Assembly (NCBI GenBank): GCA_025757745.1
Contig: CP107217.1
Span: 930,001 to 994,000, forward strand
Source: Coriobacteriaceae bacterium
Lineage (GTDB): Bacteria > Actinomycetota > Coriobacteriia > Coriobacteriales > Coriobacteriaceae
DNA: 64,000 nt
Direction: 5' to 3'
Position numbers and translations under genes: made by a program. Under the pieces are notes generated by a model. It did not search any database. It was not told the origin of the DNA and worked only from the letters and a program-made list of their open reading frames with translations. Positions 23,418 to 33,282 of this stretch are shown here, one piece after another. How positions within the stretch are numbered: the first letter of the stretch is position 1; each line of letters begins with the position of its first letter.

Positions 23418-24684
23418 GGCCCGAAAGAAAGGTAGGAGGCCATGACGAAAGGTCTGCACGTGCCTTCCGAGATCGGCAAGCTCAGGAAGGTCTGCCTGCA
23501 CCGTCCCGGCGACGAGCTCCTCAACCTGCCGCCCGACGAGCTCGAGCGACTCCTGTTCGACGACGTCCCGTTCCTGGAGGTCGCACAGCAGGAGCACGAC
23601 ACCTTCGCCCAGATCCTGAGGGACCAGGGCGTCGAGGTGCTCTACCTCGAGAACCTCGTCGCCGAGGTGTTCGACCAGGTCCCCGGCGCCCGCGCCGAGT
23701 TCACCGACCAGTACATCGCCGAGGCCGGCATCCGCGGCCAGCACATGCCGCAGATCGTCCGCGAGAAGCTGGACTCCATCGAGGACAACCTCGAGTTCGT
23801 CAAGAAGACCATGGCCGGCATGACCAAGGCCGAGATCGACATGCCCCTCACGGCGTCCACGACCCTCGACTCCCTGGTCAACTCCGAGTCCGAGTCCGAC
23901 CTGATCATCGACCCGATGCCCAACCTCTACTTCACCCGCGACCCGTTCGCGGTCGTCGGCGAGGGCGTCAACCTCAACCGCATGTACTCCGTCACCCGCA
24001 ACCGCGAGACCCTGTACGGCAAGTACATCTTCAAGTACCACCCCGACTACAAGGACGTCTCCCTGTACTTCCGCCGCGACTGCCAGTTCCACACCGAGGG
24101 CGGCGACGTGCTGAACATCAACGAGAAGACCCTCGCCGTCGGCATCTCCCAGCGCACCCAGGCCGCCGCTATCGACATCATGGCCCAGAACATCTTCTGG
24201 AACTCCGACTCCAAGGTCGAGCGCATCCTTGCCTTCGACATCCCGGTCTCGCGCGCCTTCATGCACCTCGACACGGTCTTCACCCAGATCGACGTCGATA
24301 AGTTCACGATCCACCCCGCCATCATGGGCACCCTGCGCGTCTACGAGCTGACCGCCGGCAAGAACCCGGGCGACGTGAACATCCGCCTGATCGAGGACAC
24401 CCTCGAGCACGTCCTGGAGGACGCCACCGGCGTCGACCAGGTCAAGCTGATCCCCTGCGGCGGCGGCGACCCGATCGCGGCCTCCCGCGAGCAGTGGAAC
24501 GACGGCTCCAACACCCTGTGCGTCGAGCCCGGCAAGATCTGCGTCTACGCCCGCAACACCGTCACCAATGACGTGCTGTACAAGGAGGGCCTGGACCTTC
24601 TCGTCGTGCCCTCCGCCGAGCTCTCCCGCGGCCGCGGCGGCCCGCGCTGCATGAGCATGCCCTTCTGGCGCGAGGACCTCTAAG
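23418..24684 (+). repeat. Duplicated arcA block, copy 2
   Basis: Second copy of the 1267-bp block found at 20214-21480, offset by 3204 bp. Sense and antisense reading frames agree throughout, so the DNA must be identical or nearly so. Confidence 0.85.
23442..24683 (+). CDS. arcA: Arginine deiminase, copy 2
   Basis: Arginine deiminase identical in protein sequence to copy 1, with the same ribosome binding site and catalytic C403. It differs in context: ornithine carbamoyltransferase and a YfcC-type permease follow on the same strand, so this copy heads the catabolic module. The lack of any synonymous divergence despite unrelated flanks points to recent duplication or continuing gene conversion. 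The hairpin behind it is not followed by a clear T-run, so readthrough into the next gene is possible. Confidence 0.97.
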   Translation: MTKGLHVPSEIGKLRKVCLHRPGDELLNLPPDELERLLFDDVPFLEVAQQEHDTFAQILRDQGVEVLYLENLVAEVFDQVPGARAEFTDQYIAEAGIRGQHMPQIVREKLDSIEDNLEFVKKTMAGMTKAEIDMPLTASTTLDSLVNSESESDLIIDPMPNLYFTRDPFAVVGEGVNLNRMYSVTRNRETLYGKYIFKYHPDYKDVSLYFRRDCQFHTEGGDVLNINEKTLAVGISQRTQAAAIDIMAQNIFWNSDSKVERILAFDIPVSRAFMHLDTVFTQIDVDKFTIHPAIMGTLRVYELTAGKNPGDVNIRLIEDTLEHVLEDATGVDQVKLIPCGGGDPIAASREQWNDGSNTLCVEPGKICVYARNTVTNDVLYKEGLDLLVVPSAELSRGRGGPRCMSMPFWREDL

Positions 24685-24695
24685 TCTTTCCGTTT

Positions 24696-24742
24696 CCGGT
24701 GCGGTCCCCCTACAACCGCACCGGTTTCGCCCGTCAAACGGG
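24696..24742 (+). terminator. Hairpins between arcA2 and the carbamoyltransferase gene
   Basis: CCGGTGCGGT (24696-24705) pairs with ACCGCACCGG (24715-24724), then GCCCG-tcaaa-... CGGGC forms a small second stem (24729-24742). Without a T-run it may be a partial terminator or an RNA-processing site. Confidence 0.5.
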
Positions 24743-24789
24743 CAACACTAATTACTTACGTAATTCATTTCTTCGAAAGGAAACGAACC

Positions 24790-25785
24790 ATGGGTGTTAA
24801 CCTCTCCGGCCGTAGCTTCCTCAAGCTCCTCGACCTCACCACCGAGGAGATCGAGTACCTGCTCAAGCTCTCCAAGAACTTCAAGGACATGAAGCGCGCT
24901 GGCGTTCCGCACCGCTATCTCGAGGGCAAGAACATCGTTCTGCTCTTCCAGAAGACCTCCACTCGTACCCGCTGCGCCTTCGAGGTCGGCGGCATGGATC
25001 TGGGCATGGGTGTCACCTACCTCGATCCGGGTTCGTCGCAGATGGGCAAGAAGGAGTCCATCGAGGACACCGCCCGCGTTCTCGGCCGCATGTATGACGG
25101 CATCGAGTTCCGTGGCTTTGCCCAGGACGATGTCGAGGAGCTCGCTGCTAAGTCCGGCGTGCCCGTGTGGAACGGCCTGACCACTGAGTGGCATCCCACC
25201 CAGATGCTCGCCGACATCCTGACCGTCCAGGAGAACTTCAACTACGACATCAAGGGCAAGACCCTCGTCTTCATGGGCGACTGCAAGAACAACGTTGCTC
25301 GCTCCCTCATGGTTGTCTGCTCCAAGCTTGGCATGAACTTCGTGGCCTGCGGCCCCGAGGAGTGCATGCCCGCTGACGACGTCATCGAGGCCTGCAAGCC
25401 CATCGCCGAGGCCAACGGCTGCACCATCAAGCTGACCACCGACGTCAAGGACGGCGTCACCGGTGCCGACGTTATCTACACCGACGTGTGGGTCTCCATG
25501 GGCGAGCCTGACGAGGTCTGGGCCGAGCGCATCGCTCAGCTCACCCCGTATCGTGTCACCTCCGAGGTCATGGCTATGGCCAACCCGGGTGCCATCTTCC
25601 TGCACTGCCTGCCCAGCTTCCACGACACCAACACCACGATTGGCGCCGAGAAGTGCGAGCAGTTCGGCATCACCGAGCAGGAGGTCACCGACGAGGTCTT
25701 CGAGAGCCCCGCTTCCAAGGTCTTCGACGAGGCCGAGAACCGCATGCACACCATCAAGGCCGTCATGTACGCCACGCTCAAGTAA
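24790..25785 (+). CDS. arcB: Ornithine carbamoyltransferase (probably catabolic)
   Basis: A 331-residue ornithine carbamoyltransferase. The carbamoyl-phosphate motif STRTR is at residues 57-61, HPTQ at 135-138, and HCLPSFHD near 275, where most relatives have HCLPAFHD. In the deiminase pathway it phosphorolyses citrulline to ornithine and carbamoyl phosphate. The catabolic role is inferred from position behind arcA2 and before a permease; the anabolic enzyme ArgF has the same fold. GAAAGGAAAC precedes the ATG. Confidence 0.93.
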   Translation: MGVNLSGRSFLKLLDLTTEEIEYLLKLSKNFKDMKRAGVPHRYLEGKNIVLLFQKTSTRTRCAFEVGGMDLGMGVTYLDPGSSQMGKKESIEDTARVLGRMYDGIEFRGFAQDDVEELAAKSGVPVWNGLTTEWHPTQMLADILTVQENFNYDIKGKTLVFMGDCKNNVARSLMVVCSKLGMNFVACGPEECMPADDVIEACKPIAEANGCTIKLTTDVKDGVTGADVIYTDVWVSMGEPDEVWAERIAQLTPYRVTSEVMAMANPGAIFLHCLPSFHDTNTTIGAEKCEQFGITEQEVTDEVFESPASKVFDEAENRMHTIKAVMYATLK

Positions 25786-25800
25786 GTGCATCTAGCATCT

Positions 25801-25832
25801 CGCTCGGGGTGTATTGTTGAACACCCCGAGCG
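25801..25832 (+). terminator. Hairpin after the carbamoyltransferase gene
   Basis: Perfect 12-bp arms CGCTCGGGGTGT and ACACCCCGAGCG with an 8-nt loop lie 15 bp behind the stop, followed by GCTTTATCT. It is a moderate intrinsic terminator. Confidence 0.7.
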
Positions 25833-25931
25833 GCTTTATCTGGTAAAAATCTCGATCGAGCGGCAGGCACGGCACGGAAGAGCCGCTTCGGGCGAGATCA
25901 GTAAATGATTTATGAAGGGGGGATGAGAACT

Positions 25932-27410
25932 ATGACTGAGACCGCTAAGAAAAAGCGCGGTATGCCTTCATCGTTCACCATTCTTCTTGCTCTGCTGGCA
26001 ATTGTTGCAGTGATTACCGTTATCGTCTCCGGCACGTCCGGCGGCGCGGTTACTGCCGCCCGTCTGAGCGATTTCTGCACCGCCCCGATCAAGGGCTTCG
26101 CTGACGCTCTGCCCGTCTGCCTCTTCGTTATGATCCTCGGCGGCTTCCTCGGTATGATGACCGAGACCGGCGCCCTGGACAACGGCATCGCCGTCCTGGT
26201 GCAGAAGCTTAAGGGTAACGAGATCATGCTCATTCCCGTGCTGATGCTCATCTTCTCCCTCGGTGGTACCACCTATGGTATGTGCGAGGAGACCGTTCCC
26301 TTCTACGCCCTGCTTGCCGCTACCATGATGGCCGCTGGCTTCGACCCGATGGTCGGTGCCGCCACCGTCCTGCTCGGCGCTGGCTGCGGCTGCCTGGGCT
26401 CCACGGTTAACCCGTTCGCCGTCGGCGCTGCCGTCGACGCTCTGACCGGCGTTGGCATTGAGGTCAACCAGTCCATCATCATCGGCCTCGGTGCCGTCCT
26501 GTGGATTGTTACCACTGCCATGTCCATCTTCTTCGTCATGAGCTATGCCAAGAAGGTCAAGGCTGACAAGGGTTCCACCATCCTGTCGATGCAGGAGCTC
26601 AAGGACGCCGAAGAGGCTCACGGCAAGGCTGCTTCCGAGGTTCACAATGAGGTCAAGCTCACTGGTCGTCAGAAGGGTGTTCTGATCGCCTTTGCCTTCA
26701 CCTTCGTCGTCATGATCGTCGGCTTCATTCCGCTGGCCGACCTCAACGAGGGCGTCGCCAACTTCTTCGACGCTGGCGCTGTCTACGACGCCGACGGTAA
26801 CGCCGTCGTCCAGGGCTGGTCTGCCCTGATCACCGGCCTGCCCATTGGTCAGTGGTACTTCGACGAGGCTTCCACCTGGTTCTTCCTCATGGCCGTCCTG
26901 ATCGGTATCATCGGTGGCCTGTCCGAGAAGCAGATCGTTAACACCTTCATCACCGGCGCTGCCGACATGATGTCCGTTGTTCTCGTCATCGCCCTCGCCC
27001 GTGGTATCTCCGTCCTCATGGCTAACACCGGCCTCGACGTCTACGTCCTCGACGCTGCCGCCAATGCTCTGGCTGGCCTGTCCGGCGTGATCTTCGCTCC
27101 CATGAGCTTCCTGGTCTACTTCGGCCTGTCCTTCCTGATCCCCTCGACCTCTGGTATGGCTACCGTCTCCATGCCTATCATGGGACCGCTGGCTGTTAAG
27201 CTCGGCTTCTCGCCCGAGGTCATGGTCATGATCTTCTCCTCTGCCATCGGCGTTGTGAACCTGTTCACCCCGACCTCCGGCGCCATCATGGGCGGTCTCG
27301 CCCTGGCCAAGATCGAGTGGACGACCTGGCTCAAGTTTGCCCTTAAGCTCATCGTCGCTCTCTCCGTCGTCTGCGCCATCATCCTGACCGTCGCTTGCGT
27401 GATGCTCTAA
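25932..27410 (+). CDS. YfcC-family permease, probable arginine/ornithine antiporter
   Basis: A 492-residue membrane protein with about twelve hydrophobic segments. It has the family blocks GGFLGMMTETGALDNGIA near residue 74, SLGGTTYGMCEETVPFY near 110 and FLIPSTSGMATVSMPIMGPL near 400. YfcC-type (ArcD2-like) carriers exchange arginine for ornithine or move related amino acids; the position after arcA and the carbamoyltransferase gene supports arginine import with ornithine export. The ATG at 25932 is best because AAGGGGGG lies 9 bp before it; ATGs at 25905 and 25923 are before or at that site. It has high-expression codon bias. Confidence 0.88.
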   Translation: MTETAKKKRGMPSSFTILLALLAIVAVITVIVSGTSGGAVTAARLSDFCTAPIKGFADALPVCLFVMILGGFLGMMTETGALDNGIAVLVQKLKGNEIMLIPVLMLIFSLGGTTYGMCEETVPFYALLAATMMAAGFDPMVGAATVLLGAGCGCLGSTVNPFAVGAAVDALTGVGIEVNQSIIIGLGAVLWIVTTAMSIFFVMSYAKKVKADKGSTILSMQELKDAEEAHGKAASEVHNEVKLTGRQKGVLIAFAFTFVVMIVGFIPLADLNEGVANFFDAGAVYDADGNAVVQGWSALITGLPIGQWYFDEASTWFFLMAVLIGIIGGLSEKQIVNTFITGAADMMSVVLVIALARGISVLMANTGLDVYVLDAAANALAGLSGVIFAPMSFLVYFGLSFLIPSTSGMATVSMPIMGPLAVKLGFSPEVMVMIFSSAIGVVNLFTPTSGAIMGGLALAKIEWTTWLKFALKLIVALSVVCAIILTVACVML

Positions 27411-27439
27411 GTACCCAACGGGTACCCCACGGAAACCTT

Positions 27440-27496
27440 GACGATCCTGTAAAGGATCACCTGGTCATCGTCTGTCCGGTGGGGTCAACCCACCGG
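27440..27496 (+). ncRNA. Possible structured 3' RNA before the terminator
   Basis: GACGAT pairs with ATCGTC around an inner GATCC-tgtaaa-GGATC hairpin, and CCGGTGGG-gtcaa-CCCACCGG forms the next stem. Three helices then lead into the intrinsic terminator at 27514. It could be a small RNA cut from the arc 3' UTR. The evidence is pairing only. Confidence 0.3.
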
Positions 27497-27513
27497 TAGA
27501 CTCCTACCTTTAG

Positions 27514-27551
27514 CCCCCTCCCGTTCCGTGCGCGGGAGGGGGCGCTTTTTT
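27514..27551 (+). terminator. Strong terminator of the arc module
   Basis: CCCCCTCCCG (27514-27523) and CGGGAGGGGG (27533-27542) form a perfect stem followed by CGC and TTTTTT. Confidence 0.92.
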
Positions 27552-27579
27552 GTTCCGCGGTTTTACCAAACCGCGGAAC
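27552..27579. repeat. Perfect 12-bp hairpin directly after the terminator
   Basis: GTTCCGCGGTTT and AAACCGCGGAAC are separated by TACC. Neither strand has a T-run on its 3' side, so a terminator role is not supported. Confidence 0.7.
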
Positions 27580-27669
27580 CGGTCGACGCTGCAAACCCGC
27601 CAGAGCGGCAATCTGACGTTCAATCGTCGGGCATGGCCAAAAGGCCTATGCCCTCCTCTTTCACGTCAC

Positions 27670-27806
27670 CTTGCTCGCTCTGACGGGCTTTCGCTGACTT
27701 ATGCTCCACCTGCGACGTTCCCCTTGTTGGTGCAGGGGGAAGCTTGCTCGCTCTGGTGCCCGTTCGCTGGCTTCAGCTCTGCCTGCGACGTTTTCATTGT
27801 TGGTGC
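27670..27806. repeat. Two 64-bp imperfect direct repeats
   Basis: Copies at 27670-27733 and 27743-27806 start with CTTGCTCGCTCTG and end with TTGTTGGTGC. By my count they agree at 51 of 64 positions without gaps, with a period of 73 bp. Function unknown. Confidence 0.7.
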
Positions 27807-27964
27807 TGAGTGACTTGTTCCCCGTTCCAAACGAGCTGCCCCGGGTCCCCGGTGGTTGTGGTGAGCGTGTTTGGTTGGTGCCTGTTGATGGTCTGGGTAT
27901 CGGGGAGGGCGGGCTCCGTTATAATCGCCTAGGACATTAAATGGAAACGGGACGGGAGCCACAC

Positions 27965-29446
27965 ATGCGCCAGGGTTTCGACAATGCGAAGTACATCGAG
28001 CTGCAGGCTGCTCACATTAAGGAGCGCATCTCGCAGTTTGGTGGCAAGCTCTATTTGGAGTTTGGCGGCAAGCTGTTTGACGACTATCATGCGAGTCGCG
28101 TGCTGCCGGGTTTTGAGCCGGACAGCAAGTTCCGCATGCTCAAGAGCATTGCCGACGACGTCGAGGTCATCATCGCAATCAATGCAAACCATATCGAGAA
28201 GAACAAGGCCCGTGGCGACCTGGGCATTACCTATGACGAGGACGTCTTGCGCCTGGTCGACCTGTTCCGCGGCAACGGTTTTGCTGTCGCGGCCGTGGTT
28301 ATCACGCAGTATGCCGGTCAGCCCGCTGCCGACGTCTTCCGCAATCGTCTGAATGCACTCGGCATTCCCGCCAAGCTGCACTATCCCATTGAGGGCTATC
28401 CGCACGACGTCGATCTGATCGTTTCTGACGAAGGCTACGGCAAGAACGAGTTCGTCGAGACCACGCGTCCGCTCGTTGTCGTGACGGCGCCCGGCCCTGG
28501 CTCGGGCAAGCTCGCCACCTGCCTCTCACAGCTGTATCACGAGCATAAGCACGGCACCGCCGCCGGTTATGCCAAGTTTGAGACCTTCCCGGTCTGGAAT
28601 CTTCCCCTGACGCATCCGGTCAATATTGCCTACGAGGCCGCCACGGCGGACCTCGACGATGCCAACATCATCGATTCCTTTCACCTTGAGGCCTACAACA
28701 AGACCACGGTCAACTACAACCGCGACGTCGAGGCCTTCCCGGTGGTCCGTGCCCTGATGGAAAAGATCCTAGGCAAGAGCCCCTACCAGAGTCCCACGGA
28801 CATGGGCGTCAATATGGTCGGCTTTGCCATCACCGATGACGATGCCTGCCGCGACGCTTCCAAGATGGAGATCGTCCGCCGCTACTTTACCGCGGTCGAA
28901 AATGTGCGCCGTACCGGCGTGGGCGATGAGCAAGTCGACCGTCTCAAGATTATTATGAAGAAGGCCGGCATCGATAAGAACTACTCACCGGCGCGCTCGG
29001 CGGCCTTAACCAGGGAGCAACTGACGGGTGGTCCCGTGGGCGCCATGGTCATGCCGGACGGTTCCGTGGTGACCGGTAAGACCTCCACGCGCCTGGGCGC
29101 CGCAAGTTCGCTCATTATGAACGCTCTCAAGCATGTTTCGGGCGTCGACCTTGAGCTTGAAGTCATCAGCGACGAGGCGATCGAGCCCATCAGCAAGCTC
29201 AAGACGCATTTCCTGGGCAGCAAAAACCCGCGCCTTCACACCGACGAGACGCTTATGGCGCTGTCGATCACCTCGGCTACGAGCGAGACGGCCGCTCGTG
29301 TCCTTTCGGGCCTGGAGCAGCTGCGCGGTTGCGATGCCTTCTTTAGCGTGATTATCTCGCCGACGGACGAGACGGTGTTGCGTAAACTGGGCATCAACGT
29401 GTGCTGCGAGCCCAAGTTTGAGCGTCGTGGTTTCTTCCATCGCTAA
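27965..29446 (+). CDS. DUF1846 domain-containing protein
   Basis: A 493-residue cytoplasmic protein of the DUF1846 family. The N-terminal signature is clear: MRQGFDNAKYIELQAAHIKE, then FGGKLYLEFGGKLFDDYHAS and RVLPGFEPDSKFRML, and the nucleotide-like stretch APGPGSGKLATCLSQLYHE near residue 180. The biochemical role of the family is not established to my knowledge. ATG 27965 is chosen over 27941 because GGGAG precedes it and the family begins there. It has its own terminator and seems monocistronic. Confidence 0.88.
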   Translation: MRQGFDNAKYIELQAAHIKERISQFGGKLYLEFGGKLFDDYHASRVLPGFEPDSKFRMLKSIADDVEVIIAINANHIEKNKARGDLGITYDEDVLRLVDLFRGNGFAVAAVVITQYAGQPAADVFRNRLNALGIPAKLHYPIEGYPHDVDLIVSDEGYGKNEFVETTRPLVVVTAPGPGSGKLATCLSQLYHEHKHGTAAGYAKFETFPVWNLPLTHPVNIAYEAATADLDDANIIDSFHLEAYNKTTVNYNRDVEAFPVVRALMEKILGKSPYQSPTDMGVNMVGFAITDDDACRDASKMEIVRRYFTAVENVRRTGVGDEQVDRLKIIMKKAGIDKNYSPARSAALTREQLTGGPVGAMVMPDGSVVTGKTSTRLGAASSLIMNALKHVSGVDLELEVISDEAIEPISKLKTHFLGSKNPRLHTDETLMALSITSATSETAARVLSGLEQLRGCDAFFSVIISPTDETVLRKLGINVCCEPKFERRGFFHR

Positions 29447-29480
29447 GTTTGAAGTACCGCGGTAATTGCATCGCCTTTTG

Positions 29481-29513
29481 GCCGTATCGGGTTAGCGCCC
29501 GGTACGGCTTTTT
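29481..29513 (+). terminator. Terminator after the DUF1846 gene
   Basis: GCCGTATCGGG and CCCGGTACGGC form an 11-bp stem with a TTAGCG loop, followed by TTTTT. Confidence 0.9.
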
Positions 29514-29702
29514 GATCAATAAAGCGTCTATTTCGGCGAAAAATAGCCGTTTACCTGCCTAAAAACAATTTGGGCGGTATACAATAATCGTAACTGTTTC
29601 ATCCTTAGCGGGATGCCGCATGATGGATATTACCTGCCATCGTGAGGTGTGTCGGTCGTGCACGGCGCGCTGGATGCTCGTGCTCGGTTAGAGGAGGCTG
29701 CC

Positions 29703-30038
29703 ATGGCGGGCAAGGGTCGTGCGAGTGTCAACGATATGAAGCGTGTCGAAGTGCTGGTGTTGATGGAGATTGCCCAGCAATCCGAAAGTGGCGGGACATA
29801 TGGCTTCTCGCGCAAAACGCTTGCGGAGCACGTTGGGGTGTCTCCGTATCGAGCCCGCGCCGCAATTGAGCGCTTGGATTCTGACGGTTTGATCGAGGTC
29901 GTTTCGCGTTATAGCGAGGATGGCGGCCAGCTTGCAAATGGTATTTGCCTTACCGAGCGTGGCGGGTGGTATCTGAAAGGCATCCGCGCGGGTATGCTCG
30001 TTCGGGATATGCTCAGGGACGAGCTTGCCGATCGGTAG
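29703..30038 (+). CDS. Small winged helix-turn-helix regulator
   Basis: A 111-residue DNA-binding protein. The sequence GFSRKTLAEHVGVSPYRARAAIERLDSDGLIEVV (about residues 37-70) fits a winged helix-turn-helix, followed by a beta-wing (GICLTERGGWYL). There is no ligand domain. GAGGAGG at 29691-29697 supports the ATG at 29703 rather than an upstream in-frame start at 29649. It stands alone before pyrG with its own terminator. Targets cannot be predicted. Confidence 0.7.
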   Translation: MAGKGRASVNDMKRVEVLVLMEIAQQSESGGTYGFSRKTLAEHVGVSPYRARAAIERLDSDGLIEVVSRYSEDGGQLANGICLTERGGWYLKGIRAGMLVRDMLRDELADR

Positions 30039-30063
30039 CGATCTGCCGCCTAAGTTGTTGCTA

Positions 30064-30092
30064 CGCCGCTCGGGTCCCGGGCGGCGTTTTGT
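30064..30092 (+). terminator. Terminator after the winged-helix gene
   Basis: CGCCGC and GCGGCG with an inner CGGG-tc-CCGG form a strong stem, followed by TTTTGTTT. Confidence 0.85.
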
Positions 30093-30154
30093 TTCGAGAT
30101 GGAGAAATGCAAGCACTTTGGTGAAAAATGGCGAACTGCTTCTTTCTCGAGTAT

Positions 30155-30197
30155 TACAATGAAGACCCGTAAGATGTGTATGGACAACTTCTACGGG
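30155..30197 (+). promoter_or_regulatory. pyrG promoter and leader hairpin
   Basis: TACAAT at 30155-30160 is a good -10 box. The predicted transcript begins with a dyad, CCCGTA (30166-30171) and TACGGG (30192-30197). Leader-based control is known for pyrG in some Gram-positive bacteria; no T-run is seen here, so this is only a candidate. Confidence 0.35.
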
Positions 30198-30209
30198 AAG
30201 CGCAGGTAA

Positions 30210-31877
<1,668 letters not shown>

Positions 31878-31879
31878 GG

Positions 31880-32821
31880 TTGCCGGCGAACCGGGAACAT
31901 ATCGGAGAAGCTCCTTCGCCGCTCGCTGTGGCGGCGGGGGAGTTTCTTGATTACCTTGCAGTCGAGCGGGGCTTGGCGCGTAACACGATTGCCGCCTATC
32001 GCCGAGACCTGACGACCTACTGTGCCTATCTGGAGCGGACGGGCATTGCGTCCTTTGAGGACGTGAGTCGGCGGGTCATTGAGGACTTTATCGCCGATCG
32101 GCGCGATGGGGGCTATTCCGATGCCTCGGTGGAGCGCGCGCTCGCTGCCGTCAAAGGCCTGCATGCCTTTTTGGTGCGCGATGGGGCCGTGACCCAAAAT
32201 CCTACGGCGGCGTTGCGTTTGCCAAAAAAGGCCGAGCGCCTGCCGGAGTGCCTTTCGGTGGAGGATGTTTCGGCATTGCTCGACCAGGATTTTCCGGATG
32301 GTGAGATGGGTCTGCGCGATCGCGCTATCTTGGAAGTGCTGTATGGGTGCGGCCTGCGCGTGAGCGAGCTGGTGGGGCTCGATGTGAGTGATATCCATGC
32401 CGATGACGGCTTTGTGCTGGTTCGCGGCAAGGGCTCCAAGGAGCGTCTGGTCCCTTTGGTGGGAAGCGCGGCGCGTGCCCTGACGCACTATATATGTGAT
32501 GGGCGCCGACTTCTGGCGGCTCATGCTCGTGGGACAGAGACGCCGGCGGTCTTTTTAAACAAGAACGGCGGGCGTCTGTCGCGTCAGGGTGTTCACGTCA
32601 TATGCGAGCGCTACGGACGCCAGGTGGGGTTGGTGGGACTCCATCCGCACACGTTGCGCCATTCCTTTGCCACCCATATGCTCGCGGGCGGCGCGGACCT
32701 TCGCGTGCTGCAGGAGATCTTGGGACACGCCGATATATCGACGACGCAGGTCTACACGCATGTCGATCGTACGCAGCTGACTGAGGTTTACCTGGCGGCC
32801 CACCCGCTGGCACATCGCTAA
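31880..32821 (+). CDS. xerD: Xer-type tyrosine recombinase
   Basis: A 313-residue site-specific recombinase of the XerC/XerD type, needed to resolve chromosome dimers. The N-terminal SAM-like domain (FLDYLAVERGLARNTIAAYR) is followed by catalytic residues in GLRVSELVGLD (Arg), RGKGSKERLVPL (Lys), HPHTLRHSFATHML (His-x-x-Arg) and LGHADISTTQVYTHV (His and Tyr). The start is a TTG at 31880, 3 bp after pyrG. Whether it is XerD or the single Xer of this organism cannot be told. No dif site was recognised nearby. Confidence 0.9.
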   Translation: MPANREHIGEAPSPLAVAAGEFLDYLAVERGLARNTIAAYRRDLTTYCAYLERTGIASFEDVSRRVIEDFIADRRDGGYSDASVERALAAVKGLHAFLVRDGAVTQNPTAALRLPKKAERLPECLSVEDVSALLDQDFPDGEMGLRDRAILEVLYGCGLRVSELVGLDVSDIHADDGFVLVRGKGSKERLVPLVGSAARALTHYICDGRRLLAAHARGTETPAVFLNKNGGRLSRQGVHVICERYGRQVGLVGLHPHTLRHSFATHMLAGGADLRVLQEILGHADISTTQVYTHVDRTQLTEVYLAAHPLAHR

Positions 32822-32854
32822 TACGCTGCTGAGCTGCGATTACATGCTATCCGA

Positions 32855-32916
32855 GGACGGACCCCCGATTGCTGGAACGTGCTGTTGCGCACGTTTTGGC
32901 AATCGGGGGTCCGTCC
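32855..32916. repeat. Long palindrome behind xer
   Basis: Perfect 18-bp arms (32855-32872 and 32899-32916) enclose an inner hairpin, AACGTGC (32876-32882) with GCACGTT (32889-32895). It begins 34 bp behind the xer stop. Downstream there is only CATTTTG, a weak T-run. Confidence 0.75.
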
Positions 32917-33015
32917 CATTTTGCGCCACCGGCCAATGGCGCGGCGGGGTGCACATGCCGCGCGTGGGAGAGTTTGGGGGCGATGTGAACGGGATGTAAA
33001 GGGACGTAAAAATCG

Positions 33016-33041
33016 CCTCAAGGTCAACTTGAAGGTTGAGG
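33016..33041 (+). promoter_or_regulatory. MerR-like dyad shared in part with the ftsZ region
   Basis: CCTCAAGG and the following TCAACTTGAAGGTT (33024-33037) resemble the spaced dyads bound by MerR-family regulators. The 14-mer recurs exactly at 47551-47564 before ftsZ. Confidence 0.4.
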
Positions 33042-33044
33042 TTG

Positions 33045-33104
33045 AAAGGCGGGGTGCTACAGGTGGCATCCCGCCTTTGCGTTAAACACAACATATTGTG
33101 TTTT
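33045..33104 (+). terminator. Two terminator-like hairpins upstream of mraZ
   Basis: AAAGGCGGG pairs with CCCGCCTTT (about 33046-33078), and AAACACAA with TTGTGTTT (33084-33103) around CATA, followed by TTTT overlap. They could end the xer transcript or attenuate a dcw transcript starting upstream. Confidence 0.5.
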
Positions 33105-33118
33105 CGAACATATGCTCG
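33105..33118. promoter_or_regulatory. Near-consensus LexA (SOS) box
   Basis: CGAACATATGCTCG differs at one position from the Gram-positive LexA consensus CGAAC-N4-GTTCG. It lies about 165 bp before mraZ. Confidence 0.4.
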
Positions 33119-33138
33119 GGGGTGGCGCCCAATAGTTA

Positions 33139-33180
33139 GGGGGTGGAGTGGTGGGGTAGGGTGGGGGAAGGGGTGGGGAA
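33139..33180 (+). promoter_or_regulatory. G-rich GTGG array, candidate MraZ boxes
   Basis: GTGG(G/A)G recurs at 33143, 33151, 33161 and 33173, just upstream of mraZ. MraZ is known in other bacteria to bind repeated TGGG-like boxes in its own promoter. The spacing here is not perfectly regular. Confidence 0.45.
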
Positions 33181-33282
33181 AGGTGTTGAAAAATGGGGCA
33201 GTTCCCCATATTATTAATGACGTCGACAGGCGGGGTGGTTCCCCGCGTACGTGCCATCTGAGTAACCGAGGGGAGGGCGCAC

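Larger units (their letters stand above)
22863..23441. other. Long arcA2 regulatory region
   Basis: This 579-bp interval has no gene. It begins with a hairpin after the aminotransferase, GACCCGCTCCC with GGGAACGGGTC (22920-22947), which probably terminates transcription. An AT-rich stretch then carries two distal and two proximal arc motifs. Confidence 0.75.
27411..27964. other. Structured intergenic region after the permease
   Basis: This 554-bp interval has no convincing gene. In order it holds a possible structured 3' RNA (27440-27496), the permease terminator (27514-27551), an extra perfect hairpin (27552-27579), another hairpin (27629-27653), and two copies of a 64-bp repeat (27670 and 27743). 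Confidence 0.7.
32822..33282. other. Regulatory region between xer and mraZ
   Basis: This 461-bp interval has no gene. It contains a long palindrome behind xer (32855-32916), a MerR-like dyad sharing a 14-mer with the ftsZ promoter region (33016-33041), two terminator-like hairpins (33045-33079 and 33084-33103), a near-consensus LexA box (33105-33118) and a G-rich array (33139-33180). Confidence 0.75.

Noticed and set aside
20214..24684. Assembly artefact as explanation of the arcA duplication
   Set aside because: Promoters, leaders and 3' flanks of the two copies differ over hundreds of bases, so a simple collapse or duplication error is unlikely, although long reads would settle it.
27550..27940. 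Small open frames behind the arc terminator
   Set aside because: No ribosome binding sites, no domain signal, and the region is made of hairpins and a direct repeat.
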